Under the pieces are notes generated by a model. The model was not told where the DNA came from. It worked only from the letters and a program-made list of their open reading frames with translations, and did not search any database. Positions 1 through 7,267 of a stretch of DNA of 64,000 nucleotides are shown here, one piece after another. The DNA comes from Pseudooceanicola antarcticus (GTDB lineage: Bacteria > Pseudomonadota > Alphaproteobacteria > Rhodobacterales > Rhodobacteraceae). The position numbers were made by a program, and so were the translations under genes. Positions within the stretch are counted from its first letter, which is position 1. Each line of letters opens with the position of its first letter. The stretch is from contig NZ_OBEA01000007.1 in assembly GCF_900215355.1 (NCBI RefSeq), forward strand, positions 1 to 64,000, written 5' to 3'.

Positions 1-788
1 GGGCTCACCCCGTGGGAGTATCACCAACGGTCAGTAGAGGACCAAACCCTGAACAGAGCGAACTAAAAAACGCGGACACTACGGGGAGCACGTCACCAGT
101 CAGGGCGGCACCGTAGGCCTTCAACTAAATCAGGCATTGAGCTTCTCGCTAAAGATGGCCGCCATTGGCGTAGCCGCAGGGAAGCAGTGTCTTGTCCCGC
201 ACTGTCACCTCTACCTCTCGGATCGCGCTGCAAAGCGCCACGAACCTCCGGCTTGCTCAGCCAAGCTGCTTCGGGGCGGCACTCCTCTCGCCGCGACTGG
301 CGATCATCCCCGCCCGGACCGGGACACCGGCGCAGGCCGGTGGACCGGAGCGCGCCTTCCTGACCCCTTTCGGGTCGCCTCGGAGACGGAAGGAACATAT
401 GCCGGGCTCGCCCGCCGCAGCACCTCTCACCCCCTGATTGTATAGGTTTTTCCAAACCTTCTGAGGCGCAGGACAAGCCCTTCCTATCGTGACCCAGCGT
501 ATATGAAGTTTTTCTTACTTTAAGGATTAGCATTTTCCACTTCCGCACAAAATTTCTTCATGTCATCCTGCGTCGCAGGAGGAGTTGGTTCGCCCTAGGG
601 CGGACAGATTTTACGCATCAGATCGAAAGTTGGCTCACCCTGCACGCAGGGCGGATCTGGCTGGCCGTCTCTCGCCCGACCGAAAATCTCGGCGGCAGCG
701 GGCCCGAACAGATTTGCCTGATCGTCGGAAGAGGCCCCCTTTTGCGGGGGTGAATACTCACGAGGAGGACAGCCCCAGAGGCTGGAAC
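1..788. other. Gene-poor leader region, no convincing gene
   Basis: I see no gene I can support here. Several overlapping open frames run on both strands, but none has a recognisable domain, a clear ribosome site or a plausible protein composition. The segment from about 430 to 560 is visibly more AT-rich than the rest of the window (for example around gtataggtttttcc), unlike its neighbours. A short inverted repeat (cctgcgtcgcagg) lies near 568-580. Near 740-760 there is a C5/G5 inverted repeat (cccccttttgcggggg) ahead of the metallo-hydrolase gene. The left part may be the end of an element that lies outside the window. Confidence 0.5.
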
Positions 789-1904
789 ATGACAATGAAA
801 ATTCAATCCAAACTGGCCCTTGCAACGGCAATCGCCGCTCTCTCCATGCAGGGCAGCTTCGCCCTGGCACAGGACAACTACCCGCCCTACCCCGAGCAGA
901 AGCCGCTGTCTCCTCAGCGCCAGGGCGCGGTCTGGGAAGGCCATGAGGACACCCCCAATGGCGGCCGCCCCGAGATCAACACGGTCGAGGAGATGGTCGA
1001 GATCAGCGGCTACTCCGCGCCCGCGGCTCTCGAATATGCCAGCCTCGCCGCCATCGCCGCAGACGGCAACTGGGGCCCGACCATGTTCTACCAGTGCAAG
1101 CACCCCCATGGTGGCACGGCGCTGAACGCCGACTACCCGGTGCCGCTGGAAGTCTTCGACAATGTCTACTCCGTCGGCAATGACGCCAACAACATCTGGG
1201 CGATAGACACCGGCGAAGGCATCATCCTGATCGACACGCTGCGCAGCGCAGAGCAGGCCGAGGGCTTCATCGTCGGGAACATGATGCGCATGGGTCTCGA
1301 CCCCAAGGACATCAAGATCATCATCATCTCGCATGGCCACTTCGATCACACCGGCGGTCTTGCCTACATGAAAGAGCTGACCGGCGCCGCTATCGGCATG
1401 TCGGAAGCCGACTACCAGATGGCGACGATCGCCGGCGAGATCCCCGAGCGTGCCGAGAATGACTTCGTCATCACCGATGGCATGGAGATCACCCTTGGCG
1501 ACACCACGCTGACCGCGCTGCTGACGCCCGGCCACACCCCCGGTACCGTCTCGCTGATGATCCCGCTGACCTGGCAGGGCGAAGAGTACATGGGCTCCTA
1601 CATGGGCGGCGTCGGCGCCCCCCGCGACATCGCCACCGTCAACCAGTGGCGCGAGTCGATCGACCGCATGGCCTATGTCTCTGAGCTCATGCAGGCCGAC
1701 GTGATCATGTCGAACCACACCATCGGGGACGACGGGCTGACGAAGATCGCCGAGATGGCGGCCGATCCTTCGACCAACCCCTATATCGTCGGCCACGAGG
1801 CGGTGCTTGGCTACTACAGCGCCTGGCGCAACTGCCTCTCCGCCGACGTGGCGCAGATGATCGCCAATGGTGCCGAGATCCCGGCCCTGCTCCCGAAGGA
1901 GTAA
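789..1904 (+). CDS. Exported metallo-beta-lactamase-fold hydrolase, subclass B3-like
   Basis: A 371-residue protein with an N-terminal signal peptide (cleavage probably after the Ala near residue 26, before QDNYP) and a metallo-beta-lactamase fold. The zinc ligands are visible: SHGHFDH gives His182, His184, Asp186 and His187, PGHTPG gives His249, and SNHTIG gives His310. The lack of a Cys ligand and the order of motifs resemble subclass B3, but the protein is about 80 residues longer than typical B3 enzymes. The extra length includes a segment ahead of the fold. An open frame extends upstream to 585, but ATG 789, or ATG 795 two codons later, is the only start that puts the signal peptide at the N-terminus. 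The next gene follows after 63 bases. The substrate is unknown: lactam, lactone and other hydrolases share these motifs, so resistance should not be assumed. Confidence 0.85.
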   Translation: MTMKIQSKLALATAIAALSMQGSFALAQDNYPPYPEQKPLSPQRQGAVWEGHEDTPNGGRPEINTVEEMVEISGYSAPAALEYASLAAIAADGNWGPTMFYQCKHPHGGTALNADYPVPLEVFDNVYSVGNDANNIWAIDTGEGIILIDTLRSAEQAEGFIVGNMMRMGLDPKDIKIIIISHGHFDHTGGLAYMKELTGAAIGMSEADYQMATIAGEIPERAENDFVITDGMEITLGDTTLTALLTPGHTPGTVSLMIPLTWQGEEYMGSYMGGVGAPRDIATVNQWRESIDRMAYVSELMQADVIMSNHTIGDDGLTKIAEMAADPSTNPYIVGHEAVLGYYSAWRNCLSADVAQMIANGAEIPALLPKE

Positions 1905-1913
1905 ACCAGGCAG

Positions 1914-1940
1914 CCCCGGCGCGAGCTTCTCGCGTCGGGG
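1914..1940 (+). promoter_or_regulatory. Intercistronic stem-loop
   Basis: A 12-bp stem (ccccggcgcgag paired with ctcgcgtcgggg, one G-T pair) closes a 3-base loop just after the metallo-hydrolase stop codon. No T-run follows, so it is more likely an RNA-stabilising or processing hairpin between two cotranscribed genes than a terminator. Confidence 0.5.
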
Positions 1941-1967
1941 CGCCAACTTTCCAGGTTCAGGATCAAG

Positions 1968-2492
1968 ATGACCTCTTCACTCGCCTCCCCCGCCTTCACC
2001 CGCCGCCGCATGCTGACGCTCGGCAGCGCGCTTGCGCTCGCCCCCCGCGTGGCCCTGGCCCAGTCCCCCCGGACCATCGCCTGGCGCGACTTGATCCCCG
2101 AGGGCGTCGACTACCCTGAGGTCGTGGCCGATGGCGAGATCGACGTCGAAGCCGATACCTGGAAGCCTGTCTGGGACGAGAACGCGCTGCAGCTGAACAC
2201 CCGCCTCGAAGGCGAGCTGATCCGCATGCCGGGCTTCATCATCCCGCTGGAAACGCGCGCCGGCGGGATCACCGAGTTCATCCTGGCCCCCTTTGTCGGC
2301 GCCTGCATCCACGTCCCCCCGCCGCCGCCGAACCAGCTGGTCTACATCAAGACCGACAAGCCGCTGCAGGGCACCGGCCTGTGGACCGCGATCTGGGTGA
2401 CCGGGCAGCTGGAGATCTCTGCCAGTTCGACCGAGCTTGCCGAGATCGGCTATCGGATGACCTCTCCCGAGATCGAGATCTACGAGCTCTGA
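1968..2492 (+). CDS. DUF3299 family exported protein
   Basis: A 174-residue protein. The first 32 residues form an export signal with adjacent arginines (TRRRML) before a hydrophobic stretch, compatible with the Tat pathway, although the motif is not a perfect SRRxFLK. The mature part matches the DUF3299 family: WRDLIPEG near the N-terminus, MPGFIIPLE in the middle, and the hallmark GACIHVPPPPPNQ, which carries one Cys and one His of a possible metal site. The function of the family is not established. It lies 63 bases after the metallo-hydrolase on the same strand, with a stem-loop between them, so the two exported proteins are probably cotranscribed. That suggests, but does not show, a shared periplasmic role. 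Confidence 0.85.
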   Translation: MTSSLASPAFTRRRMLTLGSALALAPRVALAQSPRTIAWRDLIPEGVDYPEVVADGEIDVEADTWKPVWDENALQLNTRLEGELIRMPGFIIPLETRAGGITEFILAPFVGACIHVPPPPPNQLVYIKTDKPLQGTGLWTAIWVTGQLEISASSTELAEIGYRMTSPEIEIYEL

Positions 2493-2653
2493 CCGCGCAG
2501 CGACAGCCCCCCCGGCGGGGTCCCGACAGCGCGCCCTGAACTGTCTGCATGCCCTTTGCGGCGCGTCCGTGCGCCCCATGGAAATCCCGTGCCACGCCAG
2601 CAGGCGGGCCCTGCCATGCTGGGCGCATGGCTCCTCGGGTTTTCCATAAGCGG

Positions 2654-3027
2654 CAGGATGTCCCCTTTCCCAGATCCCCCAATGGCACCCGAATTGCGGT
2701 GGCCTCGATGGGGCGCTGGTGCTGCGCGCGGCGCATTGGCTGAGCCATGTGTCGCGGGACGTCGAAAGCCCCATCTGGCACCCCTGGCTGACGCGCCTGA
2801 CCTAAGGCCAGCATCTGGTTCGCCATGGGCTGAGAGGGTGCGGCATGTCCGACAGGACCGTCCCGACAATCGGTTTCGACGCCTGGCTCAAGGACCTGGA
2901 AACCGTCGCCAATACGATTGGCGCGCCCTTCGTCCCGATGGGCATGTCGCAGGGGGCCGCCCTTGCCAACGCCCAGGCCGCAAAGCGCCCCGACAGGGTC
3001 TCTGCGCTGATCATCATCGGCGGCTAG
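2654..3027 (+). pseudogene. Decayed alpha/beta-hydrolase gene
   Basis: Remnant of an alpha/beta-hydrolase of the group often fused to a transcription-regulator or cyclase domain. One frame carries the first beta strands (NGTRIAVAS). A frameshift near 2710 moves the reading to another frame with RAAHWLSHVSRDVESPIW, a characteristic stretch of the family. That frame then meets a stop (TAA 2803-2805), resumes with HLVRHGLRGCGMSDR, reaches the nucleophile elbow GMSQG near 2941-2955, and ends at TAG 3025-3027. One frameshift and one internal stop before the elbow, plus loss of the rest of the domain, make an active enzyme very unlikely. A 60-codon frame (2845-3027) could still be read but would lack the catalytic Asp and His. 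Confidence 0.75.
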
Positions 3028-3236
3028 GGGCGCGGCCTGCTGGCCCGAGGCGCTGGCGATTTGCGGAATCACTCTCGTCAATCGCCTCCACACATCGACG
3101 ATCCGTGACGTATCCAAGGGGCTGGTGCTGCTCGATGCCCCGGCCGGTGCCTTCATGCCACGCGCCAGCCAAACACACGGGCGAGCAGAGGCGCATCACC
3201 TTTGCGGCGCGGCAGATCGAAGCTGAAGGGGAGTTA

Positions 3237-3313
3237 TGGTACCGCCTCCCTGGCTTGAACAGGGGACCTCTGGATCCACAATCCAGCGCTCTAACCAACT
3301 GAGCTAAGGCGGC
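3237..3313 (-). tRNA. tRNA-His (GTG anticodon)
   Basis: Reading the minus strand gives a complete cloverleaf: acceptor GCCGCCT/AGGCGGT, D arm with AGTTGGTTAGA, anticodon stem CTGGA/TCCAG around TTGTGGA with anticodon GTG, T arm CCCTG-TTCAAGC-CAGGG, and an encoded CCA end. The base before position 1 is T rather than the usual histidine-specific G, and the discriminator base is A. This is the unusual tRNA-His form known from many alphaproteobacteria, whose HisRS does not need G-1. Confidence 0.95.
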
Positions 3314-3400
3314 ACGTGGGGGGTCATCTACCCAGCCCGCCGGACGAATGCAAGAGGCGTTTGACAAGAAAATCATCCGCCGCGCCAACGCCCCGACGGA

Positions 3401-3440
3401 AAGGAAAACGCCACCTCCGGGAGAGCATCCGGAGGTGGCG
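3401..3440 (-). terminator. Rho-independent terminator, minus strand
   Basis: A perfect 12-bp stem (cgccacctccgg with ccggaggtggcg) encloses an 8-base loop. Read on the minus strand it is followed by gttttcctttcc, a T-rich tail. On the plus strand no T-run follows. No protein gene ends just upstream on the minus strand, because the nearest minus-strand gene stops at 3898 with a plus-strand gene in between. The terminator therefore seems to belong to a separate short transcript. Confidence 0.75.
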
Positions 3441-3520
3441 TCAGGGACAAGATCCGGGAACCCCCGGACTGCAAATCTTGGACACGCAGGTTTGCAGAGA
3501 TGCTGACGCTACCTGACGTC
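3401..3520 (-). ncRNA. Candidate small regulatory RNA
   Basis: On the minus strand three hairpins follow each other and end in the terminator at 3401-3440. The first pairs 3469-3478 with 3488-3497 (10 bp, one wobble, 9-base loop). The second pairs 3453-3458 with 3463-3468 (tccggg/cccgga, 4-base loop). The third is the 12-bp terminator stem. No convincing protein frame covers this stretch on the minus strand, and the flanking genes do not explain a terminator there. The 5' end cannot be fixed by eye and could lie anywhere from about 3500 to 3560. I do not recognise a known RNA family. Confidence 0.5.
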
Positions 3521-3557
3521 GACCTGCCGCGTTGAGACCCTTATTGAGCCAGATTAA

Positions 3558-3610
3558 GGCGGAAATGTGGCGAAACCGAAAGAAACCCCCTCTCAAGACT
3601 TATTTCCGCC
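3558..3610. repeat. Perfect 9-bp inverted repeat between sRNA candidate and DUF6324 gene
   Basis: ggcggaaat at 3558-3566 is the exact reverse complement of atttccgcc at 3602-3610, separated by 35 bases. It lies in the divergent region between the minus-strand RNA candidate and the plus-strand small gene. It could be an operator or the base of an mRNA leader hairpin. Confidence 0.4.
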
Positions 3611-3696
3611 GCAAAGCCCCCTGCCCCAATTCCGCTCCGGCCTTGTCAATCGCCCCGGCAGAGGGTACCGATCCGCAGCCATTTCCGGAGGTTTCC

Positions 3697-3894
3697 ATGG
3701 GTATCGACACCGAACGTGACATTGAAGCGAACCTGCAGATCGGTCCGACCGACAGCGGCATGGTGCGCCTTTTCGTCGAGGCCGGCTCGGTCGAGATCCC
3801 GATGGACTTCGAGCCCGAGGAAGCCATCGAGATCGCGGAAGAGATCCGCGCCGCGGCCCAGGCAGCCCAGTCTGTCGGCAAGAAGCGCCGCTGA
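3697..3894 (+). CDS. DUF6324 family small protein
   Basis: A 65-residue acidic protein matching the DUF6324 family, which is found in Rhodobacterales: it opens MGIDTERDIEANLQIGPTD, has the core MDFEPEEA, and ends in an alpha-helical EIAEEIRAAAQAA tail with a basic end. An open frame reaches back to 3532, but ATG 3697 has a strong ribosome site (ggaggt, 3687-3692) and matches the family length. No signal peptide or membrane segment is present. Its function is unknown. The stop codon lies only a few bases from the end of the convergent mmcB gene. Confidence 0.85.
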   Translation: MGIDTERDIEANLQIGPTDSGMVRLFVEAGSVEIPMDFEPEEAIEIAEEIRAAAQAAQSVGKKRR

Positions 3895-3897
3895 GCG

Positions 3898-4353
3898 CTA
3901 GAGCCGCGGATCGCGCAGCGCCTGCAGGCGCCGCGCGGAATCCCTGGCGAACTTCTGCAGGATCGACTTGCGCCGCGCCCCCGCCAGGCGGCTTTCTTCG
4001 GGCATGCGGACCAGCTCTCCGCCATAGGCATCGGCGATGATCAACCCGCTCTCTTCGGGCAGAAGCTCGACCGGGAAATCCTGGTCGACGGCCCAGAAGA
4101 AGCGGTCGCACCAGTCCAGGTAGCCCTGCCACTTGGCATCCGATGTGTAATCGGCCCGAGAGCTCTTGCACTCCACCACCCAGATCTCTCCCTTCGGGCC
4201 AAGCCCGATCACGTCGACGCGCTTGCCGCGCTCGGGCACGAACTCCTCCAGCGGCGCGAAGCCATGCGAGAGCAGCAGACGACAGACGCCACGGGCGATG
4301 AGCTGGCCGGGCTGTGGCGCGAGGGGCTCGGGAGAAAGCGGGGTCAGGGGCAT
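3898..4353 (-). CDS. mmcB: MmcB family DNA repair protein
   Basis: A 151-residue protein with a PD-(D/E)xK nuclease-like core: after an N-terminal helix (LIARGVCRLLLSHGF) comes KRVDVIGLG and then WVVECKSSRADY, giving the Asp and ExK positions of the fold. This matches MmcB, an alphaproteobacterial SOS protein needed for resistance to mitomycin C. The gene is monocistronic, convergent with the DUF6324 gene and divergent from the membrane protein at 4471. A LexA-type box lies only 12 bases ahead of the start codon, so repression by LexA and induction by DNA damage are expected. Confidence 0.9.
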   Translation of the reverse strand: MPLTPLSPEPLAPQPGQLIARGVCRLLLSHGFAPLEEFVPERGKRVDVIGLGPKGEIWVVECKSSRADYTSDAKWQGYLDWCDRFFWAVDQDFPVELLPEESGLIIADAYGGELVRMPEESRLAGARRKSILQKFARDSARRLQALRDPRL

Positions 4354-4364
4354 GCCGATATTCT

Positions 4365-4379
4365 GAACATTTCATGAAC
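4365..4379 (-). promoter_or_regulatory. LexA (SOS) box of mmcB
   Basis: GAACATTTCATGAAC on the plus strand reads GTTC-N7-GTTC on the minus strand, an exact match to the direct-repeat SOS box of alphaproteobacteria. It sits immediately upstream of the mmcB start. The divergent gene at 4471 could also be affected, since the box is about 90 bases from its start. Confidence 0.8.
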
Positions 4380-4470
4380 ATGCGCAAGCCCCTTTGGTCT
4401 CCCGCCGGGGTCCACCTATGTTGACCTGAAGGGCATCGCAACGGCCCCGACAAAGTGGCGAGGGACAAAA

Positions 4471-5751
4471 GTGAACGAAAAGACCGATGTACGGGACGCG
4501 GCCCAGCCCGATCCCCGCGCCCGCATGGTGCATGAGCTGGAAACCCACCTGGGCTTCCTCGACACCTTTACCGGCGCAGCACTTGGCGTTCTGGCGGTGG
4601 CCTCGGGGATCTACACCTACCTTGGCGTGCAATCTCTGCTGGATGGCGACGGTGCCATGCAGGCCTTTGCCGCGATTGCCTATTCGGTTGCGGTCTCGAC
4701 CGGCATTTTCGTCTTCTGGTCCTACCTGATGCGATTGTTTCCAGCCATGCGCTCGGCCCGCTCGCGCGCCGGCCTGCTTGGGGCCATGGGGCTTGGCTCG
4801 CTGGCGATCATCGCAATGTCCTCCTGGCTGAACGCCGCGGCGCTGGCGGGGGGCGCGGCGGTGGAACAGCACCTGGCCGTAACCGTGCAGGATTACCAGG
4901 CCGCGCTGGAGCGCGCGAACGAGAACGCCCTTGCCGCCCAGGGGCTTGAGCGCGACGTGGCGCGGGTCCAGCAAAGCTTCGCGGATCTGTCGGAACAGGA
5001 GGCCTCGGGTGGGCTCTCGGGTCTGGCCGGGCGTGGTGCGGTCTTCCGGGTCCTGCGCCAGAAATCCGAAGAGCTTGGCGCCCTGCAACAGCAGATCGCC
5101 GAGCAGTCGCCGCTTGTGGATGCGGCCTTCGCCGAGGGCAATGCGATCCTCAGCCGGATGCGCGCGCTGACAGTGGAACCCGGCCCGGTCGACATCCGGA
5201 CGGTGGAATTCTCCGAAGAGGCCGTGCAGCTTGCCGGTCTGATCGCGCGGCTGCGCCAGCTTTCGGTTGCCCCGCTGGTCGAGCGCGCCGCGCAGGATCT
5301 GACCGCCTCTGTCGTCCTGCCCGAGCTGGACGGCGGCAGCGAGGCCTCGCGCACCGCCCAGGGAACCACCATCGCCTCGGTGCTGGACGTGCTGGCCAAG
5401 CGCGCCACGACACTCGAGAGCGCGGCGGCCCAGGTCATCGCCCTGCCCGACCCGGAAGAGATCTCTTATACCCCGCTGTCGCCCGCAGACGCGGTGATCC
5501 GCTATGCCGGCAATTTCGTGCCCTCCTGGGCCGGGGCCATCGCCATCGACCTGCTTCCGGCGGTTCTGGTGCTGATCCTGACCGTGACCCAGGGAGCGAT
5601 CCGGTCGGGCCGCGAGGCGGTGCCCATCGAGGACCGGATGACGGTATCGGAACTGCGGGCCGCGCTGGCGGCGGCGCGCGACGTGGATGTGGCGCTGGCC
5701 AACGGGCGGGCCGAGGCGCACTCCGGTCGCAAGGACCTGCCAGATGTCTGA
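4471..5751 (+). CDS. Unassigned membrane protein with long periplasmic or cytoplasmic helical domain
   Basis: A 426-residue protein I do not recognise. Three membrane segments stand near residues 34-53, 65-87 and 100-120, and a fourth near 350-372. Between the third and fourth lies a region of about 225 residues rich in Ala, Glu, Gln and Leu that should form long helices or coiled coils. The C-terminal tail (about 50 residues) is charged. The start is GTG 4471 behind the purine-rich gcgaggga. The stop codon overlaps the start of the next gene by 8 bases, so the two are translationally coupled and their products probably act together. The coiled-coil loop between membrane segments suggests a scaffold or a partner for the protease-like protein downstream, which is inference. 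Confidence 0.8.
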   Translation: MNEKTDVRDAAQPDPRARMVHELETHLGFLDTFTGAALGVLAVASGIYTYLGVQSLLDGDGAMQAFAAIAYSVAVSTGIFVFWSYLMRLFPAMRSARSRAGLLGAMGLGSLAIIAMSSWLNAAALAGGAAVEQHLAVTVQDYQAALERANENALAAQGLERDVARVQQSFADLSEQEASGGLSGLAGRGAVFRVLRQKSEELGALQQQIAEQSPLVDAAFAEGNAILSRMRALTVEPGPVDIRTVEFSEEAVQLAGLIARLRQLSVAPLVERAAQDLTASVVLPELDGGSEASRTAQGTTIASVLDVLAKRATTLESAAAQVIALPDPEEISYTPLSPADAVIRYAGNFVPSWAGAIAIDLLPAVLVLILTVTQGAIRSGREAVPIEDRMTVSELRAALAAARDVDVALANGRAEAHSGRKDLPDV

Positions 5752-6499
5752 GCCAAATGAGGGAACGACCCTGCGCCGCGCCCTGATGGGCGTGCTAGGG
5801 TTCCAGGTACTGCTGGCGCTGCTGCTGTTTCTCGGAGACCTGGGCGAAGGTTTCAGCTTGCCGGGCCGGGGCGGCGATGCGCCGGGCCTTGAGCAGCCGA
5901 CCGCGCCGGGCGACCAGACCCGCCGCTTCGCGCCAACCCGGCCGGCGGCCCCCGGTGTCACGCCCTCGGGACCGATGCCCGAGCGTCTGGTGCTGACCGA
6001 GCGCGCGGGCGCCTGGCACCTGAGCGGCGCGATCGCAGAGGGTGACGGTGCCCGCGTCGCCCGCCAGATCGCAGCGCGCGAAGGGGAAGGCGCGCCGCAG
6101 ACGCTTTTCCTCGACAGTCCCGGCGGCTCGGTTCACGACGCGCTGGAGCTTGGCCGGGCGATCCGTTCGGCCGGGCTTGCGGTGAACATGGAGGCCGGGG
6201 CGATCTGCCTCTCGGCCTGCCCGTATCTGCTGGCCAGCGGGGTGACCCGCGCGGCCGATCCGGAGGCCTGGGTCGGCGTGCACCAGCACTACTTCGGAGA
6301 GAACACCCTTCTGCCCGCCTTTACCGCCGTGTCGGATATCCAGCGCGGCCAGGGGCTCGTGATGCGCTACCTCGAAGAGATGGGGGTCGACCCGCGCATG
6401 ATGGGCCCGGCCCTGATGACCCCACCGGATGAAATCTACATGCTGACCCGCGAGGAAATGCTGGAGTTCGCGCTGCTCACCGAAGAGCCCCGGACTTAA
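5744..6499 (+). CDS. Membrane-anchored periplasmic ClpP/crotonase-fold protein
   Basis: A 251-residue protein with one N-terminal hydrophobic segment (residues 16-31) that would anchor it with the rest in the periplasm, then a Pro-rich linker, then a ClpP/crotonase-like domain from about residue 80. The signature parts are FLDSPGGSVHDALELGRAIR and CLSACPYLLASG, where the Ser of SAC is the likely nucleophile, and HQHYFG further on may supply the His. These match the group of secreted ClpP-like proteins (COG3904-like) whose substrates are unknown. ATG 5744 overlaps the end of the upstream membrane-protein gene by 8 bases. The two-gene unit has no recognisable third member: the next plus-strand gene starts almost 770 bases later. 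Confidence 0.8.
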   Translation: MSEPNEGTTLRRALMGVLGFQVLLALLLFLGDLGEGFSLPGRGGDAPGLEQPTAPGDQTRRFAPTRPAAPGVTPSGPMPERLVLTERAGAWHLSGAIAEGDGARVARQIAAREGEGAPQTLFLDSPGGSVHDALELGRAIRSAGLAVNMEAGAICLSACPYLLASGVTRAADPEAWVGVHQHYFGENTLLPAFTAVSDIQRGQGLVMRYLEEMGVDPRMMGPALMTPPDEIYMLTREEMLEFALLTEEPRT

Positions 6500-6756
6500 A
6501 AACAGACGGGAAATGCAGCGATCCCCTTGCCGCAGCTGCAGCAAAGGCCTAGGTGGGGGATCGGCGGGTGCTGCCCTTCTCGTGTACGGTTACATTCCGG
6601 TGGCCTTAAGCAAATCCGAGGGAGCTGGCTCTGTCCGGGCCGTGGTCCGGTTACCTGGCGCCCACCTGATCATCAGGTCCTCGGGAATGCGTCAACCAAA
6701 CGGTTGCGTGCGGGCCCGCCACATATCCAACTACATCAGCAGCTTGAGCCAGGCGC

Positions 6757-7056
6757 TCAGCGCTTGCGCGCCTCGGCAGCGACCCGCACGGGACGGGCCG
6801 GCAGCGGCAGGCGCGTGCCGCCCCTGGGCTCGTCGTCGTCCTTGAGGCGCATCACCGAGATGCCGAATTGCACGCCGGCAAAGACGATCCCGTTCGAGAA
6901 GAAGATCAGGAAGGCGCCGAGAATCCCGTCCGAAGAGCCAAGGACAAGGCGCTGCAGCCCCATCACGTCGAAATAGATCAGCCCGGCGGTGAAAAGCGCC
7001 GAGATCCCGAAACCGACGAGGCATTGGGTGATGTAGAGACGGATGAGCTTGGGCAT
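6757..7056 (-). CDS. Small two-helix membrane protein, unknown function
   Basis: A 99-residue protein with two hydrophobic segments (about residues 9-30 and 43-67) and a charged C-terminal tail of about 30 residues. The N-terminal MPKLIRLYITQCLVGFG and the motif FSNGIVFAGVQFGISVM are typical of a small inner-membrane protein seen in Rhodobacterales genomes, but I know no function. It is alone on its strand, facing the ClpP-like gene across 257 bases in which I see nothing else. Confidence 0.7.
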   Translation of the reverse strand: MPKLIRLYITQCLVGFGISALFTAGLIYFDVMGLQRLVLGSSDGILGAFLIFFSNGIVFAGVQFGISVMRLKDDDEPRGGTRLPLPARPVRVAAEARKR

Positions 7057-7267
7057 GGCGGCCTCCGACGCGAAATGATGCCACCATTATAGCAGTTCCC
7101 GCCCCGGTTGTCAGTTCACCCGTCCGCGGCCCGGCGTCGCGGCCAGCCCCGCTGCGGCCCCGACTCAGGTGCAATTGCGGGATTGCACCCGGAGGCCGCC
7201 GCGAAGTTTGACTTATGCATACCACCTGAATACACGTGACGCCAAATAGCGACAGCGGGGGCGGAGA

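Noticed and set aside
93-548. Minus-strand open frame of 151 codons at the left end
   Set aside because: No domain, Arg-rich composition typical of antisense or non-coding GC-rich DNA, and no clear ribosome site.
789-1904. Antibiotic-resistance carbapenemase
   Set aside because: The zinc ligands are shared by many hydrolases, the protein is longer than B3 enzymes, and no mobile-element context is present.
2556-3302. Long plus-strand frame across the pseudogene region
   Set aside because: It is a shadow: the hydrolase-like sequence lies in the other two frames of this stretch, and this frame reads into the tRNA-His gene.
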